Origin: Flavobacteriaceae bacterium UBA5534
Lineage (GTDB): Bacteria > Bacteroidota > Bacteroidia > Flavobacteriales > Flavobacteriaceae
Assembly: GCA_002426015.1 (NCBI GenBank)
Contig: DINS01000024.1
Coordinates: 1-14,102 of the forward strand
Length of the DNA stretch: 14,102 nucleotides
Direction of reading: 5' to 3'
The notes below the pieces were generated by a model that saw only the letters and a program-made list of their open reading frames with translations, ran no database searches and was not told where the DNA came from. This document shows, in pieces, positions 1 through 8,500 of the stretch (positions are counted from its first letter, which is position 1; each line of letters starts with the position of its first letter). The translations under genes were made by a program, and so were the position numbers.

Positions 1-56
1 GCAAAAAGTGAAGTGGATAAGAGCGAAAGAAAGGATGCTAAATAGAGTGATTTTTT

Positions 57-97
57 CATAACGTAACAGTTTAAATTTTTGTGTTGTTTTCGTTATG
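57..97. repeat. Interrupted inverted repeat upstream of the amidase gene
   Basis: CATAACG at 57-63 is exactly matched by CGTTATG at 91-97. An inner AACA (65-68) can pair with TGTT (82-85), so a bulged hairpin is possible. No T-run follows the right arm, so a classical terminator on the + strand is not supported. The first 60 bases may hold the tail of an upstream gene: frame 1 reads to a stop at 43-45 and frame 2 to a stop at 59-61. I cannot tell which, if either, is real. Confidence 0.3.
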
Positions 98-116
98 GGA
101 AATTTACATATATTTG
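84..116 (+). promoter_or_regulatory. Putative Bacteroidota promoter for the amidase gene
   Basis: TATATTTG at 109-116 matches the Bacteroidota -7 element TAnnTTTG. A TTG at 84-86 lies 22 nt upstream, within the usual 17-23 nt spacing but at its long end. It would give a leader of about 130 nt before the chosen ATG at 249. The surrounding DNA is very AT-rich, so chance matches are likely. Confidence 0.4.
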
Positions 117-248
117 AATATAAATAACTGAAAATCAAATATTTGTGAATAAAATAATATTTGGTTTCGTTTGAATTCCGTTGCTGTTATTTGGCATCAA
201 ATGCTATGGAATTTTGAAGTGAAGTTGTTGATAACCCGAAAATTGAAA

Positions 249-893
249 ATGAAAAAAGTGCTCAAAAACGTCAGTTTTGTCATTTTGCTTCTAAAAATGT
301 GCATCGTTTTAGGACAGGAAACGAGTACTCAAAAACGAATTGTAATTGACGTTGGACACGGTGGAAAAGATTCCGGTGCAATAGGTGTAAATGGCATCCA
401 AGAAAAGGATGTTGTATTCGATATTGCGAATGCCATTTTAAAGCTAAATAATAAAATGGAAAAGCCTCTGGATATATACTTAACCAGATACAGCGATACG
501 CTTATTTCGTTATCAGATAGAACAAAGCTTGCCAAAACCTTGAATGCTGATTTGTTTTTGTCTTTGCATTGCAACCATTCTGATAATCCGAACGCTAGAG
601 GAATTGAAGTGTATGTGGCAAACGCCACTTCACAATATTCAAAGGATGCCACTTGGTTGGCTTTTCAATTGCAAGCTGCATTTAGTAAGGAATTGGGATT
701 TGAAACTAGGGGTGTGAAGTTTTCTAATTTTCAGGTGTTGAGGGAAACCATAAGTTATTGTGCTTCGGTCCTTTTGGAACTTGGCTTTTTATCTAATAGG
801 GATGAAGCCGAATATCTTAAACAGCAAGAAAATGTTTTTGCCCTAGCCTTGTCCATTTTAAATAGCTTACAAAACAGAAAAATGAAATTATGA
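249..893 (+). CDS. Secreted N-acetylmuramoyl-L-alanine amidase (Amidase_3)
   Basis: Zinc amidase that would cleave the bond between N-acetylmuramic acid and L-alanine of peptidoglycan, acting in the periplasm. I chose the ATG at 249 because it begins a clear signal peptide: MKK, a hydrophobic core at residues 8-21, and cleavage before Q23 after VLG. An in-frame TTG at 171 would add 26 residues ahead of the signal. The catalytic set is complete: GHGG with H37, E52 in the following QEK, H107 in SLHCN, and catalytic E177 in LELGFLSN. At 214 aa it is a bare catalytic domain with no SPOR, LysM or AMIN targeting domain. Such short amidases occur in prophages and conjugative elements, where they open the wall for lysis or transfer, but a housekeeping cell-separation role is also possible. 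It sits immediately upstream of the defence cassette and shares no operon with it. Confidence 0.88.
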   Translation: MKKVLKNVSFVILLLKMCIVLGQETSTQKRIVIDVGHGGKDSGAIGVNGIQEKDVVFDIANAILKLNNKMEKPLDIYLTRYSDTLISLSDRTKLAKTLNADLFLSLHCNHSDNPNARGIEVYVANATSQYSKDATWLAFQLQAAFSKELGFETRGVKFSNFQVLRETISYCASVLLELGFLSNRDEAEYLKQQENVFALALSILNSLQNRKMKL

Positions 894-991
894 AAGATAT
901 GTTTACAGAAGTAGTAAAGAGTATAAAAAAGGTTTTGATAGAAACTTTTTTAGAGATTAAACTAATGATTGCAGCATTACGAAAACTCTAA
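890..991 (+). CDS. Possible 33-aa peptide coupled to the amidase gene
   Basis: This small open frame starts with an ATG that overlaps the amidase stop codon (ATGA), the usual arrangement for translational coupling. The predicted 33-residue peptide (MKDMFTEVV...AALRKL) reads as one amphipathic helix with alternating Lys and hydrophobic residues. It has no clear transmembrane segment and I recognise no family. If the flank is phage-derived, a lysis-accessory or regulatory peptide is conceivable. Support rests only on the overlap and the helical pattern. Confidence 0.35.
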   Translation: MKDMFTEVVKSIKKVLIETFLEIKLMIAALRKL

Positions 992-1049
992 TTTTCATTG
1001 GTTTGCCAAAAAGGATATTCATTTTTCAAGAAATAGATATTTATATTTT

Positions 1050-1057
1050 TAACTTTG
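1050..1057 (+). promoter_or_regulatory. Putative -7 element for the cysteine desulfurase gene
   Basis: TAACTTTG is a full match to the Bacteroidota TAnnTTTG element, 19 nt before the GTG start at 1077. No TTG lies at the expected 17-23 nt upstream, so the -33 half is weak or absent. The leader would be only about 14 nt. If real, this promoter expresses the desulfurase independently of the opposing ssp operon. Confidence 0.35.
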
Positions 1058-1076
1058 CTGTTGTTATTTAAAGAGC

Positions 1077-2207
1077 GTGAACGAAGAACCAATATATTTT
1101 GATTTTGCATCTACTACACCAGTAAACGAGGAAGTTTACGATGCAATGTCGCCATATTTTCTCAGTTATTATGGAAATGCTTCGAGTAGTACTCATAAGC
1201 AAGGGGAAATGGCTTCTAAAGCCGTTAAAAAAGCCAAAAATCAAGTTTCCAAGCTTATTAACTGTGATGAGAATGAGGTGTTTTTTACGAGTGGCTCAAC
1301 TGAATCTATCAAGTTGGCCATAAATCAAGTTTTCTACAATAGTTTAGATGCAGGAAACCATATAATCACTTCCAAAGCAGAGCACAAAGCAGTTTTGGAT
1401 ACGTGTGAGGATTTAGAAAAAGTCGGTGCTCGGATAACCTATCTTGATGTTGATGACAATGGAAAATTAGATACAAGTTTACTGGAAGATAGTATTGGAA
1501 GTGATACAATACTTGTAGCATTAATGCACGTTAACAATGAAACCGGTGTTATTGCCGATATTGGGGATATTGGTACTATATGCAAGAAACATAATGTTCT
1601 TTTTTTTACAGATGCGACACAATCTTATGGAAAACTTCCACTCAACTTTCAAGATAAAAATATAGACTTACTTTGTTTTAATGCGCATAAAATTTACGGA
1701 CCTAAAGGCATCGGTGGCTTATTAGTCAATACAACTGCTAAAACTAAATCTGGTGTATCTGTTAAACACCTTATTGATTCCGTAAATTTAGGAACTCAGA
1801 ATGTCCCAGGAATTGTAGGCCTGGGAAAAGCTAGCGAAGTGGCAATGTTTGAGATGGAAACAAATTATCAGAAAATTCAAAAGTTGAATACTCATTTACA
1901 ACAAAAATTGCGCCAATCAAAATTGGGTATAGTTAATGCAGTTTCAGCTAATAGAAGCCCCTTTATTCTTAATATACAACTTGCAAATCAAGATGCCGAG
2001 TCATTTATATTAGGAAATAAAAACACAGTTTCGGTGTCAATGGGTTCTGCCTGTAATTCTAGATTGTTGCAACAATCCCACGTACTTAAAAGTATGGGGC
2101 TAATTAAAAAAGAAGCCGAAAGTAGCATCAGGGTTAGTTTTGGAAGTCCCACAACTCAATCACATTTAGATATTTTAATCAATGCCCTTAAAAACGAGAA
2201 TAGTTAG
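1077..2207 (+). CDS. sspA: Cysteine desulfurase, SspA/DndA/IscS-like
   Basis: Class V PLP enzyme that takes sulfur from L-cysteine as an enzyme-bound persulfide. In phosphorothioation systems this is the first step, feeding sulfur to the ATP-pyrophosphatase partner. The family signature is complete over 376 aa: DFASTTPV near the N-terminus, TSGSTES (71-77), H103 in the AEHKAV motif, NNETG (153-157), D179 and Q182 around the cofactor, PLP lysine K205 in NAHKIYGPKG, GTQNVPG (239-245), and persulfide cysteine C326 in GSACNS. The start is GTG; an in-frame stop lies 8 codons upstream and no better ATG exists. It faces the ssp operon tail to tail and its last 20 bp overlap the end of the GIY-YIG gene. 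The symbol rests on neighbouring sspB/C/D-like genes. By sequence alone it could be any IscS/NifS-type desulfurase, but no Fe-S assembly genes are nearby. Confidence 0.82.
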   Translation: MNEEPIYFDFASTTPVNEEVYDAMSPYFLSYYGNASSSTHKQGEMASKAVKKAKNQVSKLINCDENEVFFTSGSTESIKLAINQVFYNSLDAGNHIITSKAEHKAVLDTCEDLEKVGARITYLDVDDNGKLDTSLLEDSIGSDTILVALMHVNNETGVIADIGDIGTICKKHNVLFFTDATQSYGKLPLNFQDKNIDLLCFNAHKIYGPKGIGGLLVNTTAKTKSGVSVKHLIDSVNLGTQNVPGIVGLGKASEVAMFEMETNYQKIQKLNTHLQQKLRQSKLGIVNAVSANRSPFILNIQLANQDAESFILGNKNTVSVSMGSACNSRLLQQSHVLKSMGLIKKEAESSIRVSFGSPTTQSHLDILINALKNENS

Positions 2208-2640
2208 TTTCAAAAGAATTTACTATTTCAGCTGCTAATCTTTTGATTCTCGAATTTCCTGTTCTAGGACTTAGTCTTACCCAAGAGATAACATCAAAAG
2301 TTGGATTAAGTTTTCCACGCAACAATATAAGCTCCTTCTGCACTAAATATTCTACAGCTTCTCTATAGGATTTTTCTACAGATATAAATTCTCTTGTTTT
2401 TGGCAATGGAAATGATAATAGAAGTATATCATCTACATTATTGACTTCATAGCCCCTAGCTTCACTAAATCGCTTTCTTAATGTCCCTTTTCTATTAAAA
2501 TGGCCACTAGCTCTACCTATGGTTCCTGTATAGCTATTAGTCATTCCTACGTAAACAATTTTATGCTTTTTGGAAAGCCAAATATAGATATATGCTTGAT
2601 CCGAACCATTGAAAGTCCCCAATATACTAGTTTCAAGCAT
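2188..2640 (-). CDS. Small GIY-YIG nuclease-like protein
   Basis: Likely single-domain endonuclease. Numbered from the GTG at 2652, the GIY-YIG core reads AYIYIW (20-25) then VYVG (33-36), followed by a conserved-position Arg (R47), a candidate metal-binding Glu in REAVEYLVQKE (E98 or E101), and an Asn-Pro (N116-P117), matching the order GIY-YIG-R-E-N. I prefer the ATG at 2640 (150 aa). It gives an ATGCTTGA overlap of 8 bp with the upstream GHKL gene, the same style as other junctions in this operon; the GTG at 2652 would give 154 aa. There is no recognisable DNA-binding domain beyond a short basic C-terminal tail (SRIKRLAAE). As last gene of the phosphorothioation operon, and coupled to the GHKL ATPase, it is best read as the candidate cutting subunit of a restriction complex. 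That role is inference; the fold assignment is from visible motifs. Confidence 0.72.
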   Translation of the reverse strand: MLETSILGTFNGSDQAYIYIWLSKKHKIVYVGMTNSYTGTIGRASGHFNRKGTLRKRFSEARGYEVNNVDDILLLSFPLPKTREFISVEKSYREAVEYLVQKELILLRGKLNPTFDVISWVRLSPRTGNSRIKRLAAEIVNSFETNYSRF

Positions 2641-4399
2641 ACTTTTCGTCACTGTAATTTGGTGGCAAATCGTTCTCTAGTTTTCTACACATATTAGCTA
2701 GAAATTCCGATACTATCCTTCTGGACTCTCTTAAAATAACTTTTAAATCGTCGTATTCATATTTTTCAATATTCTTGTAGGCGTATAATTCGGAATCGGC
2801 AAATTGAAGCATCATTAAATCGAAGAGAATCTGTAAATCTCTATTTTCAGCGTTATCTTCATAGATTAATCTTGCAAATCGGTGAATTTTATTAATTCTT
2901 ACACAATTCCCTAAATCGGTATCATAGTAAGGTTCCCATAAAAGGTTGTCTTCAACAGATGATACCCTGAATATTTTAGTGAGGTTAGGGTTTTTTTCAC
3001 CTTTCACGGCCTCTTCTTTTTCATCTTCGGTGTAGTCATCATCCACATCATCCACCTCTTCGCCTTTATCCTCTTTCATCATTTTAATTATCCACTTGAT
3101 TTTCGAGGTCATATCGTCCGTAATAGCTTTTAAACGCTCTAAAGCTACTTCCTCATCAGGTAGATTATCACCTGGTAGAATTTCAATCTGTTCAAATTCT
3201 TCTAAGAGTTTATTGGCAATTTCATTTGGTGCTTTATTTATAATGTCACGACTTATCTTACCAGCATTTTTCCAAGCTGCCTTACTTTTACTTTTTGCTT
3301 CTTTTGTAAAATCGCTAATATTTCTAAAGGCTTCTTCAGAGAGAGTCAGCGAGGATTTTTTAACATCAATATTGAAGAAATCGTCTGCCTCGTCATTGAT
3401 TAGTATTCTTCCCCTGAAGGCATAAAAATCTTGGTCGTATGGAATAATACCTTGTAAGTTTGAAGCCCAAGATATCAGTCTTTTGTTTCTATACACATAA
3501 AACCCATAGTTACCTGCTTCAATTAAATACCTTTCACGGACTTCCTTGTCTCTCGATTCCCCAATATTTTTAATTCTATAAATAGGAGGGTAAGGCAGCT
3601 GCGTTATCTCAATAGTAACATTTATTTGTAGTTCATCATCAAGGGTAAGCTCTTTTGGTTTTTCTATCCATCTTACTTCGGTTCCGTCCCACTCATTTTC
3701 GTTTAGATTTCCATTTTCGTTGGCTTCAGAAACAAACAACGGGTCAATGGCATCTATTTTTTTGTCGCCAATTGTAATATTGATTCCACTTTCAGATAGG
3801 AAATAGAAATAGATGACACCAACTTTTGTTTTAAGTTCCTTAATTGTATTTCTAACACTTGGATGGTTGTTTAATCGAATAGCAGAAATAATAATGATGG
3901 TACCCTTGCCTTCCTTTAGATAGGTGTCAATTAGTTCAGATTCATTCTCGTCAATTTCAGTTTTTTCTGCAAAATATTCTTTGGCTTCCATTACTTTTGG
4001 AAGAGAGACTTCATACTTATTAAATCCAGTACCATCCGAGGAAATAACCTTAAGCACATCACCCTGAGAAAATGAAGCTGATTTTAAACCTAAGCCAAAT
4101 TTGGATAGGGATTTATCATCATAATGGTCATCTGTTGAGCCAAGTTTGAGTGCTTCTTTTATAGCATTTTCGTTCATACCATCGCCATCGTCTATAATGA
4201 TATATTCCTTGACATTATTTCTCTTGTTATCTGAGAAGTCCTCGCGCTCTTTTTTGATTAACAGATTTATATTCTGTGCATTTGCCCTTACTGAATTATC
4301 TATGATATCACAAATGGCGGCAGAAGTTGTGTAGCCAATCCTACTTAACCCAAACAAAAGCCTTCCGGCATCTATGGATAAATCGATTTTATCACTCAT
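2633..4399 (-). CDS. GHKL (Hsp90/MutL/MORC-like) ATPase, 588 aa
   Basis: Protein with an N-terminal Bergerat-fold ATPase. The motifs are clear: the N-box AICDIIDNSVRANA with D31 and N35, G1 box DDGDGM (70-75), and G2 box KFGLGLKSASF (100-110). These residues bind Mg-ATP in Hsp90, MutL, gyrase B and MORC proteins, where ATP closes the dimer around a client or DNA. There is no HisKA or receiver region, so it is not a sensor kinase. The C-terminal half is not recognisable, but holds a strongly acidic stretch at 443-464 (EEVDDVDDDY...) and a helical end. It starts 11 bp after the sspD-like gene, with an A-rich leader, and overlaps the GIY-YIG gene by 8 bp. Bacterial GHKL ATPases of the MutL/MORC type are known next to restriction-modification genes. 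Here it probably licenses or positions the nuclease on unmodified DNA, by inference from context. Confidence 0.78.
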   Translation of the reverse strand: MSDKIDLSIDAGRLLFGLSRIGYTTSAAICDIIDNSVRANAQNINLLIKKEREDFSDNKRNNVKEYIIIDDGDGMNENAIKEALKLGSTDDHYDDKSLSKFGLGLKSASFSQGDVLKVISSDGTGFNKYEVSLPKVMEAKEYFAEKTEIDENESELIDTYLKEGKGTIIIISAIRLNNHPSVRNTIKELKTKVGVIYFYFLSESGINITIGDKKIDAIDPLFVSEANENGNLNENEWDGTEVRWIEKPKELTLDDELQINVTIEITQLPYPPIYRIKNIGESRDKEVRERYLIEAGNYGFYVYRNKRLISWASNLQGIIPYDQDFYAFRGRILINDEADDFFNIDVKKSSLTLSEEAFRNISDFTKEAKSKSKAAWKNAGKISRDIINKAPNEIANKLLEEFEQIEILPGDNLPDEEVALERLKAITDDMTSKIKWIIKMMKEDKGEEVDDVDDDYTEDEKEEAVKGEKNPNLTKIFRVSSVEDNLLWEPYYDTDLGNCVRINKIHRFARLIYEDNAENRDLQILFDLMMLQFADSELYAYKNIEKYEYDDLKVILRESRRIVSEFLANMCRKLENDLPPNYSDEKYA

Positions 4400-4410
4400 A
4401 TATTTATTTT

Positions 4411-5541
4411 TTAAATGAAGCAGCTAGCACAACCAAGGCCTTCCGCTTCAATAATTTCATCTTTCCAACTGTTGGTGGTTCTTTTACTCAGCTGTCTTTT
4501 CATTCTCGTAAAATGTTCTTTCTTAATGGCTTTAACTCGTTCTGGTTTAGATAGCTCTTCCAAGGTCTCGCTATCCATCCAGTTATAACCGTCTTTTTCA
4601 TATACCATAGCTTTTTTAAATAAGGTTGGATGATTTTCCAAGAGCCAAACCCATTCTATTTTTTGCTGGTAAAAACAAAAGAAACAACCCGACCTGCTTC
4701 GAGAATAGGTGCCAGTTTCTATTTTACCATCAATTTCTACTTGGTATGATTTTTTTATATAGTACGCTGGTATGCCTACACCACTCTCGTCTAGTATTTT
4801 AAAGATGTCGTCCAATACCAAAACTTCATCATTATCTATTAAAGGGAATTCTTCTAAAAGGCCTACAGGATAATCGGTGTTTTCTTTTAAATACTCAAAT
4901 ACCACCCGATTAAATAATTTTACATCACTATTTAAAAGGAATTCTAATTTTTGCCCTTGCCTAAAGTTCGGTGAATTAGGCTGATTGACCCTATTGATAA
5001 TATCTTCTTTTAAATGGTCTGGACTTAGACTGTTATAAAGTTTTGCAATCTTTGGAATATTATTATTAGCCAACACTTCTTTTATAACGTCTTCGCTCCA
5101 AATATTTTTTCTAAACGGAAAAATAGATTGCACGTTGGTTTTTTTGGATATATAGCCCTCCCTGTTTTCATCTCCTCGTATTCCCACGTATGATATTGTA
5201 GGCTCATCACCAATGTATTTCTCAAAGGGTTCTAACTTTAGTTTTTTGGTGCACCATCTTGCAGTTGAAGAGGGAAGATAACCACCATATTCAGCTAGAA
5301 AATGGTCAAATGTGGTTTTGTACGGGGTTTCTTTTTCCGGTTCGACAGCAAAAATTGTTTTAATGTCTTTACCTAACCTGCTGTTTAAGGCTTCTATAAG
5401 TTCATAGGTTTCTTTTAATTCTTTTCCTGTGTCACAAGAATAATAGTCTACATCCAAAGTGGGATATAGATTTTTAAGATAAAGTGCTAGTGCGGCGCTA
5501 TCTTTTCCTCCAGAAATTCCAAGTACGTGTTTAACCTTCAT
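4411..5541 (-). CDS. sspD: PAPS-reductase-fold ATP-pyrophosphatase, SspD/DndC-like
   Basis: Sulfur-transfer enzyme that would adenylate the DNA backbone phosphate or an intermediate and insert sulfur supplied by the cysteine desulfurase. The N-terminus has the PP-loop SGGKDS (10-15). RWCTKKLK (C97) and GIRGDENR (120-127) follow, as in the PAPS reductase/DndC superfamily. Cysteines at C286 and C289 (GCFFCF) and at C371 and C374 in the last six residues (CASCFI) could bind metal, an Fe-S cluster or sulfur; DndC is known to carry an Fe-S cluster. The 376-aa length is shorter than typical DndC and is compatible with the SspD type. Its ATG overlaps the end of the large ATPase gene by 11 bp, so the two are probably coupled. 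The order DUF4007, ATPase, PAPS reductase matches sspB-sspC-sspD. A sulfate-assimilation role is unlikely because no cys genes are nearby. Confidence 0.8.
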   Translation of the reverse strand: MKVKHVLGISGGKDSAALALYLKNLYPTLDVDYYSCDTGKELKETYELIEALNSRLGKDIKTIFAVEPEKETPYKTTFDHFLAEYGGYLPSSTARWCTKKLKLEPFEKYIGDEPTISYVGIRGDENREGYISKKTNVQSIFPFRKNIWSEDVIKEVLANNNIPKIAKLYNSLSPDHLKEDIINRVNQPNSPNFRQGQKLEFLLNSDVKLFNRVVFEYLKENTDYPVGLLEEFPLIDNDEVLVLDDIFKILDESGVGIPAYYIKKSYQVEIDGKIETGTYSRSRSGCFFCFYQQKIEWVWLLENHPTLFKKAMVYEKDGYNWMDSETLEELSKPERVKAIKKEHFTRMKRQLSKRTTNSWKDEIIEAEGLGCASCFI

Positions 5542-8500
5542 CGTGCAAAGTTTTTAAATATCTAATTATAGCAGCTGCACTCAATTTGTCATTTTTGGAT
5601 AGTACCTTGGCTAAATCTTTCTGTAATTTTGAAACTTTCTTTTCTTCAGAAGCACTCAGAACGATATTTTGTTTTATGGTTCTACCTGAGATATCTGTTA
5701 GTTGAAATTGTACTATTTCATTATTTACAGTTTCATTTGCCAAAGAATGTAACTCCAATAGATTATCTAAATTTGAGAGTACCTTTCTTGTATTGTCCAT
5801 CAAAAGGGCTTCGTCCTCATCAGTCATTTTCTCGATAGACTTTCCAAGAATTACATCAGCAATGGATTTTAGCCAAGAATCACGTTCGTCTAGTTTGGAC
5901 ATTATACGGTTAAGAAAGACTTTTTCTTTTTGAATCAATAAATGTGGTTTCAACGACTTGTAACGTGCTTGAATTTTACTTTTGTAATCTGTAAAATCAT
6001 TAATTTTCAGATTTAGAGCGTCGCATATATTTTCTTCATACCTGTTTAACAAGCCTTCGTAGGCAACTCTAATTTCACTGATAGCCCCATTTAAGCGTTC
6101 TATGAAGTCATTTAGGATTTCACTGTCATTTTCTTCGAGGTTAATGTTTTTATATCCTAATCCTTTAGGTATTTCTGATAGTAGCGCATTTTCTGGGTCC
6201 TTCGCAGATGCAATGGCATCCCTCAAGCCCTTAGACGATGGACTTAATCGATTGGTTTTTTTAACGTAATCTGGTAGGGCACTATAAAAAGCTATGAAAC
6301 TACTGAAAATAGAAATCAGCGAACTTTCGGGTTTGTTACTAGATGTATTAACACCTGTAATCTCTTTATATTTATTGAAAAGGTTTAGTCTTACTCCTTC
6401 AATCTTATATGATTTTAATTCATAATCGGAAGGTTTCTTATGCACAAGGTCAAGAACTTCACTGGTTAGGTAAGGGACATATCCAGAAGCTTTGTGAAAT
6501 AGTGCATAGTCTTGATTTTTTACAATAAGGAATATAGGAATCCAAAAATCTATGAACCCCTTCTTAAGTTTAAATGGTGGTTTAGTTAGCGATTCGTATA
6601 ATTCAAACAGGTTCTTTTTAATATGTTTTGAATCCTCTAAGAAATTATTACAATGTTTCCATAGCGGTTTAAAACTAGAATCCGCTGGCTCAGTAAGAAT
6701 ATATCCGTTGTTTTGAGGCTGGTGTATTCCGGTCTCTTTTAAAAGCCCTAAATAAATGGATTTTTGAGGTGGAAACTTGCGGTCATCATAATTTAAATTA
6801 TCCTCTTCGCTATACTGCAGTAAATCCTTCAAGAGGTTTTTACGTGCGGTTAGAATAGGGGTGCTTAAATACTCTTTATTGACCATCTCGTTTAAATAAC
6901 AAGGCGTGTCAGGGTATTCTTTTTTTACTATTAAGGAAAGATTTCTGTTTAAGGTTACCTTTGAATCTATTTTGAGTTTTTTACCATCATAGAACCAATC
7001 GGCATTAGATTTTTCATAAATACCATATTCTAAAAGTTTTTGCAATTTTTGTATTTCGTGGGCTTTCTCTTCCGTTAGTATTTTTTTTACAACATTGTCC
7101 TCTGCATACTTTTGCAATACAAAATCCATCTTTTCAATTTCATAGATACAAGACTTTACAAATTCAAAGTCTTTGAGAAGTACATATAGTTGTGCCTGTT
7201 GTTGCACATCGGTATTCTTTAAATTCTTTTGTTTTATGCCTTTATTGAGGATTATATGTATGTGGCCGTCAATTCCCCCTTCTGGTCTAATACTTTCGAT
7301 GTAATCCGATACATTTACCTTAAAGAACCTTGGGGTGCCAATTTCAAAATAAGCTTCCTTGGCAAAATGATATTTTTCCGTAAAATAATATTTGGCTTTT
7401 GAAGCAATATTAATGGCAGTATCAATATGTGAACTTGCGTCAATCAATTCCTGTTCTATATCAACATCCGTTCCGTCAATAAAGAAAAACTTATTACGAT
7501 AATTATAGAACTTGATTATTTTTTGACTGATTAGCTTTTCAATATATTTTTCGGAATGAGGAATACTTAAGGCATACTTACCATAATTTTCAAGGAAGAT
7601 TTTATCTAGCCTACCGAAAGATTTTGCAAATAGGTTTACCAAGCCAATGGTCTTTATGATTTTGGCTAAATGCTCATATCCAATATCGTTTATAGCCTCT
7701 GCCTTGTCCAACGCCTTTACGATGGTATTCCATTGAGGCTTGTGGGGGTTCGAGTATCTATCCTCTAATTCACTGGTTAAATGAAGCGTTAAATAATCAA
7801 ACACATCAGCTACATTAAAGAATGAGTGATTGTCTTTTCCTATGCTGTCAAAGAAAATTTTACTGTTCGCCAAAAAAGAGAATAAAGACCTTTCGTTTTG
7901 ACCATACTTTTGCAAAGCTTGAGCCAGAATATTTGCTGATAGAATGTCAAAAGGGTAAAGTTTATTGGCTAAATCGTAATTCAGGGTTTCTGAATTGCTG
8001 ACCAGCTTGCTTTCGTTTATTTTATCGAATAAATTATCAAAACCAATATTCTTTGGTTTTTCAATTTTCAAATCCTCTATTCTTTCTGAAGCTAAATAAA
8101 GTAGTTGCTCAATGGGCTCATCAAACGAAATATCAATTAATCGCCCTTTTACTTTATCCCATTCGTTCTTTTGATTTCGAGATAGGTCAATAGCGTAAGA
8201 ACCAAAATTTTGATGCAACGTTGTAATCAAAATAATATTCCTATTGGAATCGTTTACCAACTCAGCCAACTGCTGTATGAAATATAATTCGCTATCTGGA
8301 TTGTGTTTGGCTGCATATTCAAGAAATTTACCGAACTCATCAATTAAGATAACCAATATTTCACCCTTATCTTTAAGTGATGCAGCACGCTTACCTATTG
8401 TTTCAATAAGACTTGAATTCGCTGTTTCTTCCTTAACTTTAAAGGATTTCTTTAGTACTGTTGTCAAGGGTGCGGCTTCCCCAATAATTTTTAAGAATGA

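Noticed and set aside
171..248. N-terminal extension of the amidase from a TTG
   Set aside because: It would bury a clean signal peptide inside the protein; the ATG at 249 explains the export signal.
2633..4399. Histidine kinase or MutL mismatch-repair protein
   Set aside because: It has the shared ATP-binding motifs only; there is no HisKA phospho-acceptor region, no MutL endonuclease motif and no mismatch-repair neighbours.
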